64,000 nt of DNA from Diospyros lotus (lineage: Eukaryota; Streptophyta; Magnoliopsida; Ericales; Ebenaceae). Positions 9,997-20,629 of this stretch are shown here, piece by piece; the first letter of the stretch is position 1, and each line of letters opens with the position of its first letter. The stretch covers positions 14,392,058 to 14,456,057 of the forward strand of contig NC_068345.1 of assembly GCF_014633365.1 (NCBI RefSeq), read 5' to 3'. Made by a program: the position numbers and the translations under genes. The notes under the pieces were generated by a model, which saw only the letters and a program-made list of their open reading frames with translations, did not search any database and was not told the DNA's origin.

Positions 9997-11493
9997 TGTT
10001 GTTGCCAAAATACAACAATCTATTTTTTTTTTTTTTTTTTTTTACGTGGGAGAATGTAAGGTACGTGGTTGACCATGGGAGTTTCTAGAGACTTCTGATT
10101 CTTAAGGGTTTTGAGAGTCTAGTGTCCTGAGAGTCTTGTCGCTAAAGTGCGATATGAGTAGAATCTCGTCTCCAACGTGCACGCAAGCTGAGGTCTCGTG
10201 ATCAAGGAGAGCTGAGGTCTCGCGACCAAGGCGAGCTGAGGTCTCGTGATCAAGGCGAGCTGAGGTCTCGCGACTAAGGCGAGCTGAGGTCTCGTGACCA
10301 AGGTGAGCTGAGGGTCTCATGACTAAGGCGAGCTAAGGTCTCGTGACCAAGGTGCGCTGAGGGTCTGATGATCAGGTGACCTGAGATAATCGAGTGGCCC
10401 TCCATAACCGAGTAGCCTCATAACCGAGTGGCTCTCCATAACCGAGTGGCCCTCCATAATTGAGTGGCCCTCATAACCGAGTGGCCCTGCAAAACGAGAG
10501 CAACATTAGGGCGCGGGTGGGGGTCCCCGCGCAAACACTCCGATGCCTAAGTTAGTTCTCGAGAGCCAAAATTATGGAATTGTCTTGAGGAGCCCAAAAG
10601 TGCGTACCTTGTAATGAAGGCATGGTCTTCTATTTATAGCGGAGGAGAGAGAGGAGACATGCGACAATCGGGGCGAGAATCTCGCGGTTCGTTTCGATGA
10701 TTTCACGGCCCATCCGAGAGGGAAAAGATGAGAGATTGGCCCAATCCCACTCGACCATGACTGTATGGGGGATCACTCGGTCATGACCAAGTGGGGGGCC
10801 ACTCGGTTATGCCTTCTTTTGCCCTTTTCCTTGGTTCGGTTTTGAGTGGTTCCCGTACCTCAATTTTATGCCCAATTTACACCTTTATTCATCTCGAATG
10901 TCTCAAAACTCAAAACACAAAAATTGTATATAATTATCTTAGCTTTCCATAGGACTTTGAATCAGCTCAATCGGAGCTCCTATGAGAAAGTTATGGCCGA
11001 AAAACGAAAGCAGTGTCATACCCACTTGGCATAACCGAGTGGGTCATGAAAAATGAGGGGAAATTGGTCTCCCCATGACCGAGTGAGGGGCCACTCGATC
11101 ATAACTGAGTGGGGGGCCACTCGTTCATGCCTTCTTTTTCCCTTTTGTCTTGGTTTGGATCCATCTTCCTTCAATACTTGACTCTAAGCCTTAATAGTGT
11201 AGGTGCATCAACTTAGAGCCCAATTTAAGCCTTGATTCAGCCAGTGTCTCTCCATAGGATTTTGAATCACCTCAATTGGAGCTTGTATGAGAGAGTTATG
11301 CCCGAAAAACCAAAGCAGTGTCATACCCACTCGGCATAACCGAGTGGGTCCTCCCCACTTGGTCTTGGCTCGACCTCTTACTCCTTCGACTTGTTTCCTT
11401 GATCTCCTACAACCCTTTGGGCCCTTGGGATTCATGTCCATGTCTCGCGACTCTTTTAGGTCCCATTACTCTCCAAGTTTCCAGGGCATATCA
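9997..11493 (-). repeat. 5' LTR of the gag-only element
   Basis: 1497 bp, colinear with 4937-6473, with the same TGTTGTTGCC start and GGGCATATCA end. It carries a T21 run (10023-10043), fewer copies of the 24-bp unit (10189-10372), the CCGAGTGG array (10385-10495), and TATAAATA on the minus strand (plus 10631-10638). Confidence 0.88.
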
Positions 11494-13209
11494 CTAGCCA
11501 AGCACCACCTCCTTGCCTTTACCCAAACTGGAACCTAGGGTACCTGTAGCATCTAACATTCCTAGAACTTTGAATGTTCCAAGGATATAAAACACCCAAG
11601 TTAGATAGTTACATATAAGTGAGTGGTATAAGAAATGAAATAATGCATGCAAGAGAAATATGCATTATATCAAGGAATCTCCTCGAGTCACCATCATCCC
11701 TGCCAACACTTGTGTTAAACATCTTAGCCTTACTTTGGGTTAAGCCCCATCTCTGCACACATGATCGTGGTCCAACCTCTCATGCCTCAGCTCTAGGCAC
11801 AACCCCACCTCTAGGCACAGGATTACTCCCTGATCGCCATGATGTTCCACCAACAAGCTGCCAATCATCATGTTCAAACTCTAGTCCCATCAACTAGCAA
11901 CAACTACAAACACTATGATGCATATAAAATAGGAAATATATGCTCAAAAGAAAGGAAACGTGAGATGTAAGCCACCAATCATGACATGATGTATGACAAA
12001 GTAGAAGGAATATGACATGAAAGCCACAAGTCACACACAAAAGTTATAATGTTCAAACATGATGCAAGCAAAGTAGGATGGATACGCCCAAAATAAAGGA
12101 AATGCGAGATGTAGGAAACAAACCACCCACAAATAAAACCAAAAGTGATCAATAAGAAGCAAAAAACATTCAAAAATCACTCACCTTGACAGTTTACCTT
12201 TCGAGTGTACCGTTCATGCTTGTTGAGTTAGGTTTTATGCAGAAAACACATATTTTTGTAAACCAAAACCCAAATATTTTTACATAGGGTTGTAGAGAAT
12301 TAAAATATGAGTAAATCTAAAAAATTTCATGAAAAAATAGTATTTCATGCCCCCAAACCAACCATGGGAAGGTGGCCCACCCGCCTTCATGAGCAGCCCT
12401 TCCCAGTGCATGAAGTTCACGCGCCTCCTTTAATTTTCGGCCAACCTTATGCAGTTTTTGTATTTCGGCCATAACTCCCTCGTTTTAGCTCCAATTTGAC
12501 CCCTATTTTTTTCCTACATACTCCTATTTCATCCCTCTACAAGAATATGAAGTTAGGTCAGACTTACCTTTCAGATTTACTGACCATTATGCACGGTCTT
12601 CTAGGAAGGCCCAAAAATTCTGATGAGGCTCTTTTCTCTCTTGTTTCTCCACCGATTCCACTCCTTATTTTTGCATAGTTTCCCCCTCTCTCTCTAGAAT
12701 AGATTCCTCACCTCATAACCTCTCACCCCAACCCGAAACACACTTGAATGGCTTTTGGAAACCCTTGCCCTGTTTATAGAAATCCCGAGCCAATCATGTG
12801 TCGCCACCTAGCGCCGTAATCATTACTCTTTTACTTGTGCCAATCTTATCCCGCCACATTTCCCAAGCTATATTGGAATTCTATTTGGAATCCAACACCA
12901 AATTAAATAATATTTGGAATCCAAAGTTATATTTAATAAGTTTTGAAATCCAAAGTCATATTGGAATGAAGTTTGAAATCCATTTCAATTACGTCCCCGA
13001 GCTTTTCTTGAATCTCACTAATTCTCAGGTCTTTTAGTAAATTACACTTGTTCCTGGGTTTCTTTTTCAAAAATTTTACTTTTACCTAAACTTCAAAATT
13101 ACAATTTTATCTCTAGTTTAAAAACTGAACTTTTATCTCAGGGCTTTCATAATCCTTTGAAATGTCTTATTTTCTCAAATATGTAAACTTAAAAATATCG
13201 GGTATTACA

Positions 13210-14302
13210 TTTATACACTGTGATATTTGCAAGAAAAACACCAATTTCATTAATTCAAATAAGTGGATTACAATATTTTGATACATAGTTCCAGTACTAA
13301 AAACCTAATCCTAATCTTCACGCTTCTAGTCTTTTCCAAACTGAGTATCTTCCCTTGGATAATCCAGAACAATTGATGGAATAGGAATATCAATTAGTTC
13401 ATCTTATGATGCTGACACCACTGAGTCTATAAATCTGAAGATGGCCTACAAATGTGATGAGTGAGATTGAGAAGCGGGAAAAGAAACCTTTATACCAATA
13501 TTGCTCAACAGTCATGATTCAGGCCCATCCTAGAAGATGAATCAACACAACATGATGCATTCGATGGACAAAGATTAAGCGTCATCAATCACCCGCAGAG
13601 ATCGCCCTATTTGTCACGCCACTTGACACATATTTAATACTCTGAGTGAAATTGGTGGGATGCCTCACCACCTACTCACAACGTCCCATCTTCCAGAGCA
13701 AACACTTCAAATTACGGACTACATGCACTACTCATTAGGACGTTAAAAATGACTCTTAGAACTATCAAGCTCGGCCCAAGCTCAAAACACGCTAAAACAT
13801 GAACACCACCTCGACCATGCATCTCGAGCTCGAATGCTCTCCCTTGCGAACATTTGACCTGAAATGTTATGGATTGCACTGATTCTATTAGGCTCAGCCC
13901 AAATAGTAGGCCCATAGCTCGACACCAGACCCGATCTTGACCCAACACCAATTCTATAGCACCCTCATCTCATCAATGCCCTCTGAGATCCTCACAACTA
14001 TAACAGGCCTCATCAACTCCAAATATCTTGACCACCAATTGCCATCAGTACTGGAAATCTTGTCTCTCTATCCTCACACCATAGCTAATGACACCCAAGG
14101 GGCTCTCTCATTCTCTCTTATATAAACTAGCCGACCACCAGTCAAGGTATGTTATTTTCAATCTTACAGAAACTCTACCGTCTTCAGCTTTTACTTACCT
14201 AAGCGTCAGAGTGCTTTCAGGTGCCACCCACCATGTGGATTGTCGTTGCCTCAAGCTATCCATCTGATCATCCTTTAGGGCCGGAAGGAACAACGGGTAA
14301 CA
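13210..14302 (+). mobile_element. Tat-like LTR fragment (left limit unresolved)
   Basis: The right edge is inferred at GGGTAACA (14302), where the minus-strand plant-transposon-protein-like reading frame resumes at 14303. Inside are TATATAAA (14119-14126) and, 80 bp on, ACCTAAGCGTCAGAGTGCTT. A comparable CTTGAGCATCGGAGTG lies downstream of the TATA of the Tat-like element at 58420-58520. I did not find a matching left end or TSD; the left part may include 4435-4571 and extend beyond the window. No protein-coding gene is visible. Confidence 0.45.
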
Positions 14303-14984
14303 CTTGAGATGAGGGTTAAGTCATCATAGGTAACGAAATGGAAAGATCCACTATGAACATTGATTGTAGCTACAATAAAATGATGTAACACCCTAACCTC
14401 AAGGTTTAGAAACTCATGAGAACAAGGATGATTGTTGGAAGGAACAAATTTTTCTTTGCTAGTGAAGGATTTCCTTATTTCATCAAAATCAAACTTACGC
14501 TCTTCTAAAAATGTTTCACTAAAGGATGATTGGAGATCTTCACTAAGTTGATTAGAAGTATAGACAAATTCTTTTCCTTGAAATCTAAATTTTATGTCAT
14601 TATTACTATAACCTTACTTTCAATTGGATATCTAGGGAGTCTTGAGTAAAATTCAGTTATTACATCCATGTAACATGGAAGGTTTAGATTTGATTGTGTG
14701 AACCATCCTACATTGGTTATCTAGGTTTTAAGGTTGTTTCCAAAATTTATTGATTAAAAATCAAACCAGTTGATGTTTCGATTGGGTAGATATCCTTTCG
14801 ATAGAACTTTAGAGTATAGGGATTTTTGTTTATCATTTCTAAATCGATCAATTATTAGTTCTGATGATGGAGGTTTGTTAAGATCAAGGGTAAGTAAATA
14901 AGATTTTGATGATAACAAAAATATTTTTATAATATAGATATATTTTATCAACTTCTTGTGGAGAAAAATATATGTTTTTCATGG

Positions 14985-15200
14985 CTATGTATCTTAGGTT
15001 GACTAATGGTTTAGCCTAAATTGATTGAAGTAAGGCAGAATGTTTGTATCTGTTCGTGAGTATCTTAGGTCGATCTAAGTTGGCCAAAATGTTAGTCTCT
15101 GATCTTAGGTGGACCTAGCCTTTGACCGAAGCTATGAGAATGGTTGTTGGATAACTTCGATCGACTAAAGTAGTCCCTTAGGTCGATTGAAGTTCAATGG
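14985..15200 (+). repeat. Degenerate CTTAGGTCGACCTAAG palindrome series
   Basis: CTTAGGTCGATCTAAG (near 15065), CTTAGGTGGACCTAG (near 15100), CTTCGATCGACTAAAG (near 15157) and CTTAGGTCGATTGAAG (near 15178) are variants of one palindrome, upstream of a TATATATA run at about 15619. Confidence 0.6.
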
Positions 15201-16618
15201 TCATTTCTGATTGTACATTGCTTTTTGCATCTCTTTTGGTTGCATGCTCAAGGGTATATTTTTCATATTGTTTTTCACCTTGTACTTCAAAATCATATCT
15301 TGATTTTCTCATGCAAAAAGTAAAATCTCTTTTTGAAGAAAAGGTATTTTAAATTTACTTTTACATATTCTGATGATATTATCTATAACTCTCTTGTCCT
15401 TTTTGTCTCAAAAACCATATAGCTAATTTTGTTATTAGGTTGTCTCCTTGAATTTCTCATATTGATCTTTTGTACAAATTATTTTTTTAACGTGTTTGTA
15501 TACTAAGATACCTATAGATGTTGAAATGTATCAGTGGGAACTTGGAAAAGATAGAGAATTTTTGAATTTTAAAATTGCTCCTTGCCCCTCTTTGTAACCA
15601 CTAAGTCTCTGGAGATGCATATATATATGGTGAGTATGGAGGCTATGAAATAAAAGAACAAACTATTGATAGAGCATTCAAACAAGAGTGAGAAAGATCA
15701 AGTGCTGGAAGTGTAATCACCCGTTAGAGGGTTTATAATTTATTTAGAATTATTTAAAAGTAAATTTGCCAATTAATTATTTAATGTGGCAATTTAGAGA
15801 TTTTTAATTGAGAAATAACACTTAATGGCATTTAGTTATTTAAGAATTAAGTACAAGGATATGGTGGTCATTTAAGAAGTTGTTATTAAAATTTAATTTC
15901 TAATTAGTGATATTATGAGCTGGCTTATCCTCGTATGAGGAGAAGTTTGAGAGGTCTCTAAATTATACTAGGAGATTGAGATAGGCTTTTAGGGTTGTTC
16001 TCCATTACATATATATATATATATATTCGTAGTGTTTAGTTTTTCTTCACGTTATGAAGAACAGAGAATTGGAGAAGCTTTAATAGTGATATTGGCATAG
16101 GAGATTTTCATTGAAGTCGTAGAAGTCGATCAGAGAGATTGAAAGGTAAGTATCTTCCCTGTAATCCCTTCCATTATAGGTTCTTGTGAGTACGTTTCAG
16201 ATTATTCAATAGCTTCGTTAAGTTTCAGTTTTGTATTAGTAAACAGATACGTTTATATATTTATGTATGCATATAACAGTGAGGTCATGAGCAAGTATCT
16301 ATCCCGTTAAACTATTCTTAGGGGATCATGTTTCAATATTAATCTCAGCTTCAGTATCTCCTTATTTGAGTTTCAGATTGATCAGACAGTATGTTTATAT
16401 ATATATATACATGCAGTATATCAATGTGCAGTGAGTTTTGATAAGTTATGCATGGTTCTCTCGCAAGCGTTTCCTTTCCCAGTATGATTGTTGATTCATC
16501 TTGATGTTATTCTATATCAATTGGGATTTTTCTCCCAATATTTCTTTTGGAATGGTGTAGTAATATTAAGTCTTGATTCAAGATATAGTCTCTGTTATCA
16601 TAATCTTTGTTTCATACG

Positions 16619-16740
16619 AGATTCAGACATTCGAATAAGCCTTTTTGTCATTTGAATGAGTTTTGTGGTATTCGAATGAGTTCTAGGTGTTATCCGAATG
16701 AGTTCTCAGTGTTATCGTATCATTCAAATGTGTTCTTGAG
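16619..16740 (+). repeat. ATTCGAATGA palindrome series, left part
   Basis: Repeated CATTCGAATGAG-like words, about every 20-25 bp. The series is cut by the Tekay-like insertion at 16749 and continues at 44614-44815. Confidence 0.75.
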
Positions 16741-16748
16741 GTTTTGAG

Positions 16749-19090
16749 TGTAACACCCCGCCTTCCAGGGCATTCATATATGCTAGGATTTTTTTTTTTA
16801 CATCAAACATAAACCGGAAATAAATCCTCAACATAACTTTTATTTAATAACAGTCCCAAATAAAGTAAGGGAATGATATGCTTTAAACATGGCGGAAGCA
16901 AGATCAAAACCTGTGAGAAACCTCGAAAACATGACATATGTGGGTACATACATATTGTTCACCCAACATAACATTATAGACGATATTAAAATCTAAACAA
17001 TACATCCGAATAAAATAGATAGTCCTGGTCCCACATGGGTCCCACAAAATTTCTACCACGATCATGCCTCGATCACTTCCTTGCCCTTCCGGCTAATTGG
17101 CTCGCCTGGAACGTGGAATATTCCAGGGACATAATCCAATATCAGAAGATGAAATCTTCTAAGTGAGGGTTGGACATATATGAATGAATGATGCATGATG
17201 CATGGACAATTATAAACATATACCCGCAATGTAATTTCCCAAGCCCACCAGCCCGGCACGGAACCCTAAGCAGAATCCCGAACCTCTTGCAGGATAAGCC
17301 TAACGTTGTTCCATTAATTGCCCTAGCGGAATTTCGGCTACACTCTTAGGGTAACATCCCAACCCCATGCACGAATTTCAATATGACAAAAATATCGTGT
17401 CGTGTATATATCACGTTTTCCCATGCAATAGTATATGAACGAAAATGATCATAACATGTGAAAATATTATACATAGCAAGGAAATCATATCATATATGAG
17501 TTATAGGGATAAAACCACTCACCTTTCACAGAAATTGGGATGCCTCAAAAAATGTGCAAATTGCCTCAATTTGCGTGCCAATTTTGAAATTTGCACCAAA
17601 TGGTTCACCTCAAGTCCAAAAGCACCCTAGGAAAGATGTTTATTAAAAAAAAATCAATAAACATTATTTTTCTTCTATTTTCTTGCCTTTTTCTCCATTT
17701 TTCTTCAATTTTTCCTTACTAATTTCTAAAATAAATACCCACACCCATTTTTCTCCAAATATTTTTACATCGAAAATCATCAAATAAATTTCTAAACATT
17801 TAAAAAAAAATCAGAAAATAATAAGGTCACACGCGCCTGCACACGCAGGCGCGTGTTAGGGCGATTGAGACTAGCTCATGGGGCCCACGCGCCGGTCGTC
17901 TTCTCCAGCCACGGCCTTGCCGAAAAATGGGATTTTTGCACCACCAGAAAGCCTATGCCAAGTCGATCACGATGGCATAGGTTTCATCCCGAAAGGAGCA
18001 TCGGAGACTGCCCAACCGACCACTTGAAGGCTCAGCTAGGCGGTCCGTTTCGTTTTCCGGCGAGGCTTCGAATAGCCTTCAAATCTCAACCAAAATGCTT
18101 TAAAATGCACAGAAATAATCCTTACCTTATGGGCAACAAAATCCCCTTATCCTTGCCTCTCAATTCGTTTGAAATAGCCTTCGATTTGAGCCTCCAACTT
18201 CTGAAAATTTCGGCCATCAAGAGCTCTATTTATAGGCGAATGTCGAGCTTTGAAATGGCTTTGGATGGCTTACCCACTGCCTTAGGCGTCTTTACCACCC
18301 CCAGATCGACCTAAAGGTACTAATATTCGCCTGCAAAATCGAGTTGCAAGTCTCCCATTTTTGGCCAGCTTTCTTAGCCGATTTTCTCAAAATTTCGGCC
18401 ACTTCGGTGGTCGTTATCGGCTCATGATGGTTCCTACGAGATCCCCGACCATCCCTCGTGCTAGCCCATTGCTTGAAATGGCCGGCCAGAGCTGGTGCAC
18501 CACTGTTAAAAGCCATGGCTATGGAGTTTTTGAAATTGCAGTTTTGCCCCCCTCAGATTCGATTTTTCCATTTTGGCCCCTTTCCTCACAACCCCTACAC
18601 TTTCCTCAATTTCCATCGAGCCCCTTAAGTTCCAATCTTTCAATTTCCTCTTTGCCACTTTTGCAAAAAATGACATTTTGACCCCTCTCGGGAAACTTTG
18701 GAAAATTACACTTAGGCTTGTTTCTCCATTTAGGCTTTAAACCTACTCGTTTCTTCCTGAAACCTCTAAAGGGTTGCTCTACTCGACAAACCGAAGCTTC
18801 CCATAGCTCCCGTTATCATTTCGGGAGTCTCCTATGAGAATTCGATTTTTTAGTTTAAATGGTGGCTGTATTTTTGTTGTACCAAAAATCGTTCTTGATT
18901 GCATTTCTTTCGGTCCTAAAAATCGTGCCTTGAGATGCTCGTTAGAGATATTTCTATTTCCTTAGACATTTAAGCTTTAGGGTACTCCCTTCGGTCAATT
19001 CGGTAAATTTTTTAGGCTTTTCAGATACCTAATTTTCCCGAATCTCTATTTTTCCTCTAAAATAATGACCCAAAGTTCTTGGGTATTACA
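16749..19090 (-). repeat. 3' LTR of the Tekay-like element
   Basis: 2342 bp, TGTAACACCCCGCC...GGGTATTACA, uninterrupted. Minus-strand TATAAATA lies at plus 18227-18234. Comparing it with the 5' LTR shows exactly where two later elements entered that copy. A plus-strand ORF at 17853-18314 crosses the TATA box and is antisense; I do not call it a gene. Confidence 0.9.
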
Positions 19091-19127
19091 TTCTCTCCCC
19101 CTTAAAGAAATTTCGTCCTCGAAATTT
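19091..19127 (-). promoter_or_regulatory. Polypurine tract and conserved palindrome
   Basis: Minus strand CTTTAAGGGGGAGAGAA abuts the 3' LTR (plus 19091-19107). Immediately upstream is AAATTTCGAGGACGAAATTT (plus 19108-19127), the same palindrome as at 2667-2686. Confidence 0.8.
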
Positions 19128-19434
19128 TTGTATTCTTACCTTCTAAGACATCAATATTAGGCTTACAACTCATAAAAGCAACAACTTTTATCTCTTAGTC
19201 GAGCATTATCATTGATCATTTCGTAAACCCATCAATTGTATTACTTACACAAATAATGTCTATCGGGTGTATTGGGTTTTTGTACAGAATATCCCGCTGT
19301 AGCTTTCTACCGTCGGCCACATACATAAAAAATATTTGATAGCGTCACCAATGTAAATGTACTATTCATAAACATCCATTTATTTCAAAACATCTTTGAT
19401 AACATTACATAGAAAATCTCAAAATTTACTACTT

Positions 19435-19743
19435 TCATCCTACTTTCTCGAACAACAGGGGATATTTTTCCCTAATCGTGTCCTCGAGCTCCCACGTAGC
19501 TTCTTCGTCAGTATGATTTCTCCACTGAATCTTTACCAGTGGGATGACTTTATTCCTCAAGGCTTGGTCGCGCCGATCTAGGATTCGCTCGGGCGACTTT
19601 GGATAAGTTAGATCATCTCTTAGCTCGATTACTTCCACTCGAATTTCCTGGGTTGGATCTTGTATATGCCTTCGAAGCTGAGACACATGGAAGACATCAT
19701 GGATGTTGGACATGCTAATAGGAAGTTCTAGGCAATAAGCCAA
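19435..19743 (-). pseudogene. pol: Integrase C-terminus and chromodomain of the Tekay-like element
   Basis: 103 codons in the same frame as the integrase core upstream (20529-19783) but separated from it by two stops within 40 bp. It starts with the end of the integrase linker (NIHDVFHVSQLRRHI). It closes with a chromodomain (VIPLVKIQWRNHTDEEATWE, then LEDTIREKYPLLF), presumed to guide insertion toward chromatin. The stop is at the usual distance (about 340 bp) before the PPT and LTR. It resembles the C-terminus of the first element (2300-2662), supporting a shared clade. Confidence 0.85.
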
Positions 19744-19782
19744 CGGCCCAACTCATCCTTTGATTGGATACGATCCAATAAA

Positions 19783-20629
19783 TCAGGGTCTTAGCTTACC
19801 TTTCTTTTTTCCCCGCGTCGCCAAATGCTGAGGCGATACCTTCAAGTACACATGATCTCCTACCTCGATTTCCAAATCTCGCCTTCTTTTGTCTGCATAG
19901 GACTTTTGACGACTTTGTGCGGTTTGGATTCTCCCTTGGATCTGCTGAATCTTTTCTGTAGTTTGCTGGACCAACTCAGGTCCCAATATTTGTCTCTCTC
20001 CTACTTTGGTCCAACAGATAGGCGATCGACATTTTCTTCCATATAGAGCCTCATAGGGTGCCATTCCTATACTACAATGGTAACTATTATTATCAACGAA
20101 CTCTACTAAAGGTAGATGCTCTTCCCAATTAACCTTAAAATCTAAGGCACATGACCTTAGCATATCTTCTAATGTTTGAATGGTCCTTTCAGACTGTCCA
20201 TCGGTCTGCGGGTGATAAGCCGTACTAAGGTTCAATTGCATCCCCATGCACTCTTGCAAGCTTCCCCAAAATCTTGAGGTAAACCTCGGATCCCGATCGG
20301 AGACTATACTTACCGGCATGCCATGAAGTCTAATTATCTCTCCAACATACTGCTCTGCAAATTTTCGTACTGGCCTATCCATCCATGTAGGCAAGAAGTG
20401 TGCTGACTTTGTTAGCCTATCTACGATGACCCAAATCGCATCGTTGCCTTTCTGACTCCTGGGAAACCCCGTCACGAAATCCATTGTGATGTGCTCCCAC
20501 TTCCACTCTAGGATGTTCAATGGCTTCATGAGCCCTGCTGGTCTCTAGTGCTCTATCTTCACTATTTGGCACGTATCGCATTGCGCCACTTTTCTTGCCA
20601 CACTTGTTTTCATTCCCGGCCACCAATAG
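19783..20629 (-). pseudogene. pol: Integrase zinc-finger end and core of the Tekay-like element
   Basis: Reading from 20629, the second half of the HHCC finger (WWPGMKTSVARKV, CDTCQIVKIEH) is followed by a stop near 20550. The core from 20529 then runs with D in TMDFVTGFP, D in SDRDPRFTS and E in [15 protein letters not shown], so all three catalytic residues are kept. [16 protein letters not shown] and a KGKLRP end follow; stops at 19783 and just after separate it from the chromodomain. The first half of the finger lies at 23250-23085, on the other side of the solo LTR 20630-23084. Confidence 0.85.

Larger units (their letters stand above)
4937..11493 (-). mobile_element. Complete gag-only non-autonomous LTR element (TR-GAG-like)
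   Basis: Two LTRs, 4937-6473 and 9997-11493, bracket a 3.5-kb interior, and identical CTAGC lies on both sides (4932-4936 and 11494-11498), proving one insertion. Read on the minus strand, the order is 5' LTR, PBS, gag (9764 to 8130), a 48-bp tandem array (7880 to 6745), PPT, 3' LTR. No protease, RT, RNase H or integrase is recognisable, so it must have depended on another element's Pol. This is the architecture described for TR-GAG elements. The LTRs differ visibly by indels in their repeat arrays, suggesting an older insertion than the copia at 27892. Confidence 0.88.
4572..13209 (-). mobile_element. Solo gypsy LTR interrupted by the gag-only element
   Basis: It starts TGTAATGCCCC at 4572 and ends GGGTATTACA at 13209. 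The flanks are GTTAT (4567-4571) and TTTAT (13210-13214), a 5-bp TSD with one mismatch. After removing the nested element (4937-11498), about 2.07 kb remain. The part at 11540-11620 (CTTTGAATGTTCCAAGGATA, then AAGTGAGTGG) resembles the Tekay-like LTRs at 17120 and 21050, which sets the orientation as minus; a TATA-like TATAAACA reads on the minus strand at 12771-12778. No internal coding region is present, so it is a solo LTR. Confidence 0.75.

Noticed and set aside
13712..14125. Short ORFs in the Tat-like LTR fragment
   Set aside because: No domain; they lie across a TATA box and LTR-type sequence.
17853..18314. 153-codon ORF also present at 40793-41248 (151 codons)
   Set aside because: The two are the same LTR sequence, so conservation is due to LTR duplication; it is antisense and crosses the TATA box.
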